Shown piece after piece: positions 62,986 through 64,000 of a DNA stretch of 64,000 bases; the stretch's first letter is position 1, and every line of letters begins with the position of its first letter. Source of the DNA: Pseudomonas viridiflava (GTDB lineage: Bacteria; Pseudomonadota; Gammaproteobacteria; Pseudomonadales; Pseudomonadaceae); the NCBI RefSeq assembly GCF_003702045.1, contig NZ_RBTP01000056.1, positions 1 to 64,000 of the forward strand. Direction: 5' to 3'. Under the pieces are notes generated by a model. That model made no database searches. It worked only from the letters and a program-made list of their open reading frames with translations, and was not told the DNA's origin. The position numbers and the translations under genes were made by a program.

Positions 62986-63797
62986 ACCGTATCCCTCGTG
63001 CGCTGAGTGTGTGCCTGTTATTGGGCTCGGCTGGTCTTTATGGTTGCGCAGGCCATCAAAGCAGCGAGCAGGCCCTGCAACAGGCCAGCGCGGACTTCCA
63101 GAAGGTCAAGGAAGACACTGATGTGCTGCGCAGTGCGCCCAAAGACGTGATTCGTGCAGGTGAGTCGCTGGCCCGCGCCGAGCGCCTGTCCAGTTACCTG
63201 GGCAGTGGCAATGACGTCGCTCATTACGCCTACTTGAGTAGCCGTTACAGCGAGATCGCTCGCGAACACAGCAACCTGATGCTGAGCCAGGAACGTCTCG
63301 CGAAGATGGAGATGGAACGTCAACGCCTGCAATTGGGTCTGCGCGAAGCCAAGCTGGCCAGCGCTCAGCAGCAGGGTCGATGGCTGGAGGATCAGATTTT
63401 GAGCCTCGCCACGACTCAGACTGAACGGGGTCTGGTCATGACGCTGGGTGATGTCTTGTTCGATGCCGGGCATGCCGAACTCAAAAACTCTGCCAGCCGT
63501 ACCGTGCTTAAGGTCGTGCAGTTTTTGCAGATCAACCCGCGCCGGATCGTCAGGATCGAGGGCTATACCGACAGCACTGGTGATCGTCAGGAAAACCTCA
63601 AGTTGTCTCGTGACCGGGCGCAGGCTGTCGCGGATGTGTTGATGGATCTGGGCATCGATGAAAAGCGGATCAAGGTTGAGGGCTATGGCCAGGAGTTTCC
63701 GGTCAGTGTGAACGCCACCGAACGCGGTCGTGCGCAGAATCGTCGCGTGGAAATCGTCTTTTCCGATGAGAAGGGTCAGCTCGGCGCGGCGCGCTAG
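62982..63797 (+). CDS. OmpA-family lipoprotein with N-terminal helical (DUF4398) domain
   Basis: 271 residues. Lipoprotein signal (LLLGSAGLYGCAG), a helical coiled-coil region about 25-145 resembling the preceding protein, then an OmpA C-terminal peptidoglycan-binding domain at about 150-262 (GDVLFDAGHAELKNSA, IEGYTDSTGDRQENLKLSRDRAQAV, VEGYGQEFPV … RAQNRRVEIVF). The diaminopimelate-binding Asp and Arg of NxxLSxxRAxxV are present in this form. It should tether the outer membrane to peptidoglycan together with the neighbouring lipoprotein. The last 200 bases of the window after it show no clear gene. Confidence 0.87.
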   Translation: MNRIPRALSVCLLLGSAGLYGCAGHQSSEQALQQASADFQKVKEDTDVLRSAPKDVIRAGESLARAERLSSYLGSGNDVAHYAYLSSRYSEIAREHSNLMLSQERLAKMEMERQRLQLGLREAKLASAQQQGRWLEDQILSLATTQTERGLVMTLGDVLFDAGHAELKNSASRTVLKVVQFLQINPRRIVRIEGYTDSTGDRQENLKLSRDRAQAVADVLMDLGIDEKRIKVEGYGQEFPVSVNATERGRAQNRRVEIVFSDEKGQLGAAR

Positions 63798-64000
63798 ATG
63801 ACTTAAGCGAGAGGGCGCGGGCCACTCGCCAGCGAGGCGCCCTATGCCTGTTGCGTAGGCGCGCGCTTGCCAGTGATCGATCTGCCGGAAACCGGCAACA
63901 AAACTGCACCTGTCGGCGCATCAGAAGCAATAACGGGCTGCTGCGCCGCCCGTTGCGGTCGTCCTGATCTGCTAGAACTCCCTTAGTTCGAGATACCCAG

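Noticed and set aside
63798..64000. Short open frames after the OmpA-like gene
   Set aside because: No start with a ribosome site and no recognisable protein; left unannotated.

Overview
The window is chromosomal DNA of a fluorescent Pseudomonas, most likely a member of the P. syringae / P. cichorii branch. This rests on the high-GC Pseudomonas-type coding sequence, a one-block pyoverdine locus (two NRPS genes, two receptors, pvdE, pvdMNO, pvdP, pvdRT-opmQ, pvdQ), REP doublets with a GTGGGAGCGGACTTGTCCGCGAA-like core, and housekeeping neighbours (uvrB, gltX, leuCDB, asd, etf). Reading the adenylation-domain specificity residues gives Gly, then D-Asp (hydroxylated elsewhere), then Ser for the last three residues of the siderophore. 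From memory this fits the P. cichorii-type pyoverdine better than the Ser-containing P. syringae one.

Region 1 (1-32.5 kb) is the distal half of the pyoverdine locus. It holds the end of one NRPS, the terminal two-module NRPS with thioesterase, two tandem ferripyoverdine receptors (only one with the N-terminal signalling domain), the inner-membrane exporter PvdE, the periplasmic maturation set PvdO/PvdN/PvdM/PvdP, the PvdRT-OpmQ efflux pump and the acylase gene pvdQ. Four exact PvdS-type promoters (TAAAT-N16-CGT) sit upstream of the second receptor, pvdMNO, pvdP and pvdRT-opmQ, so the block is an iron-starvation regulon. pvdQ is broken by a frameshift consistent with a 16-bp deletion. PvdM has lost most of the metal ligands of its dipeptidase family.

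Region 2 (32.5-41.4 kb) is housekeeping: a small disordered protein, an aromatic/aspartate aminotransferase, uvrB, gltX, an Ala-Glu-Ala-Glu tRNA cluster behind a strong sigma-70 promoter, a hotdog thioesterase, dusC and the heat-shock gene ibpA with a ROSE-like RNA thermometer. Region 3 (41.4-50.1 kb) carries a PAS-GGDEF-EAL protein, a LysR regulator divergent from leuCD, a methyltransferase, leuB and asd. Region 4 (50.1-55.6 kb) is a D-galactonate catabolic operon (dgoK-dgoA-dgoD-dgoT) followed by an IclR regulator. Region 5 (55.6-64 kb) holds a YahK-like aldehyde reductase divergent from an AraC/YqhC-like regulator, ETF-ubiquinone oxidoreductase divergent from etfBA with a PsrA-like operator between them, and a small envelope operon (periplasmic binding protein, lipoprotein, OmpA-like protein).

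I saw no CRISPR array, prophage, insertion sequence or rRNA. Apart from the receptor duplication, the pvdQ lesion and the REP elements, the window looks like stable core genome.
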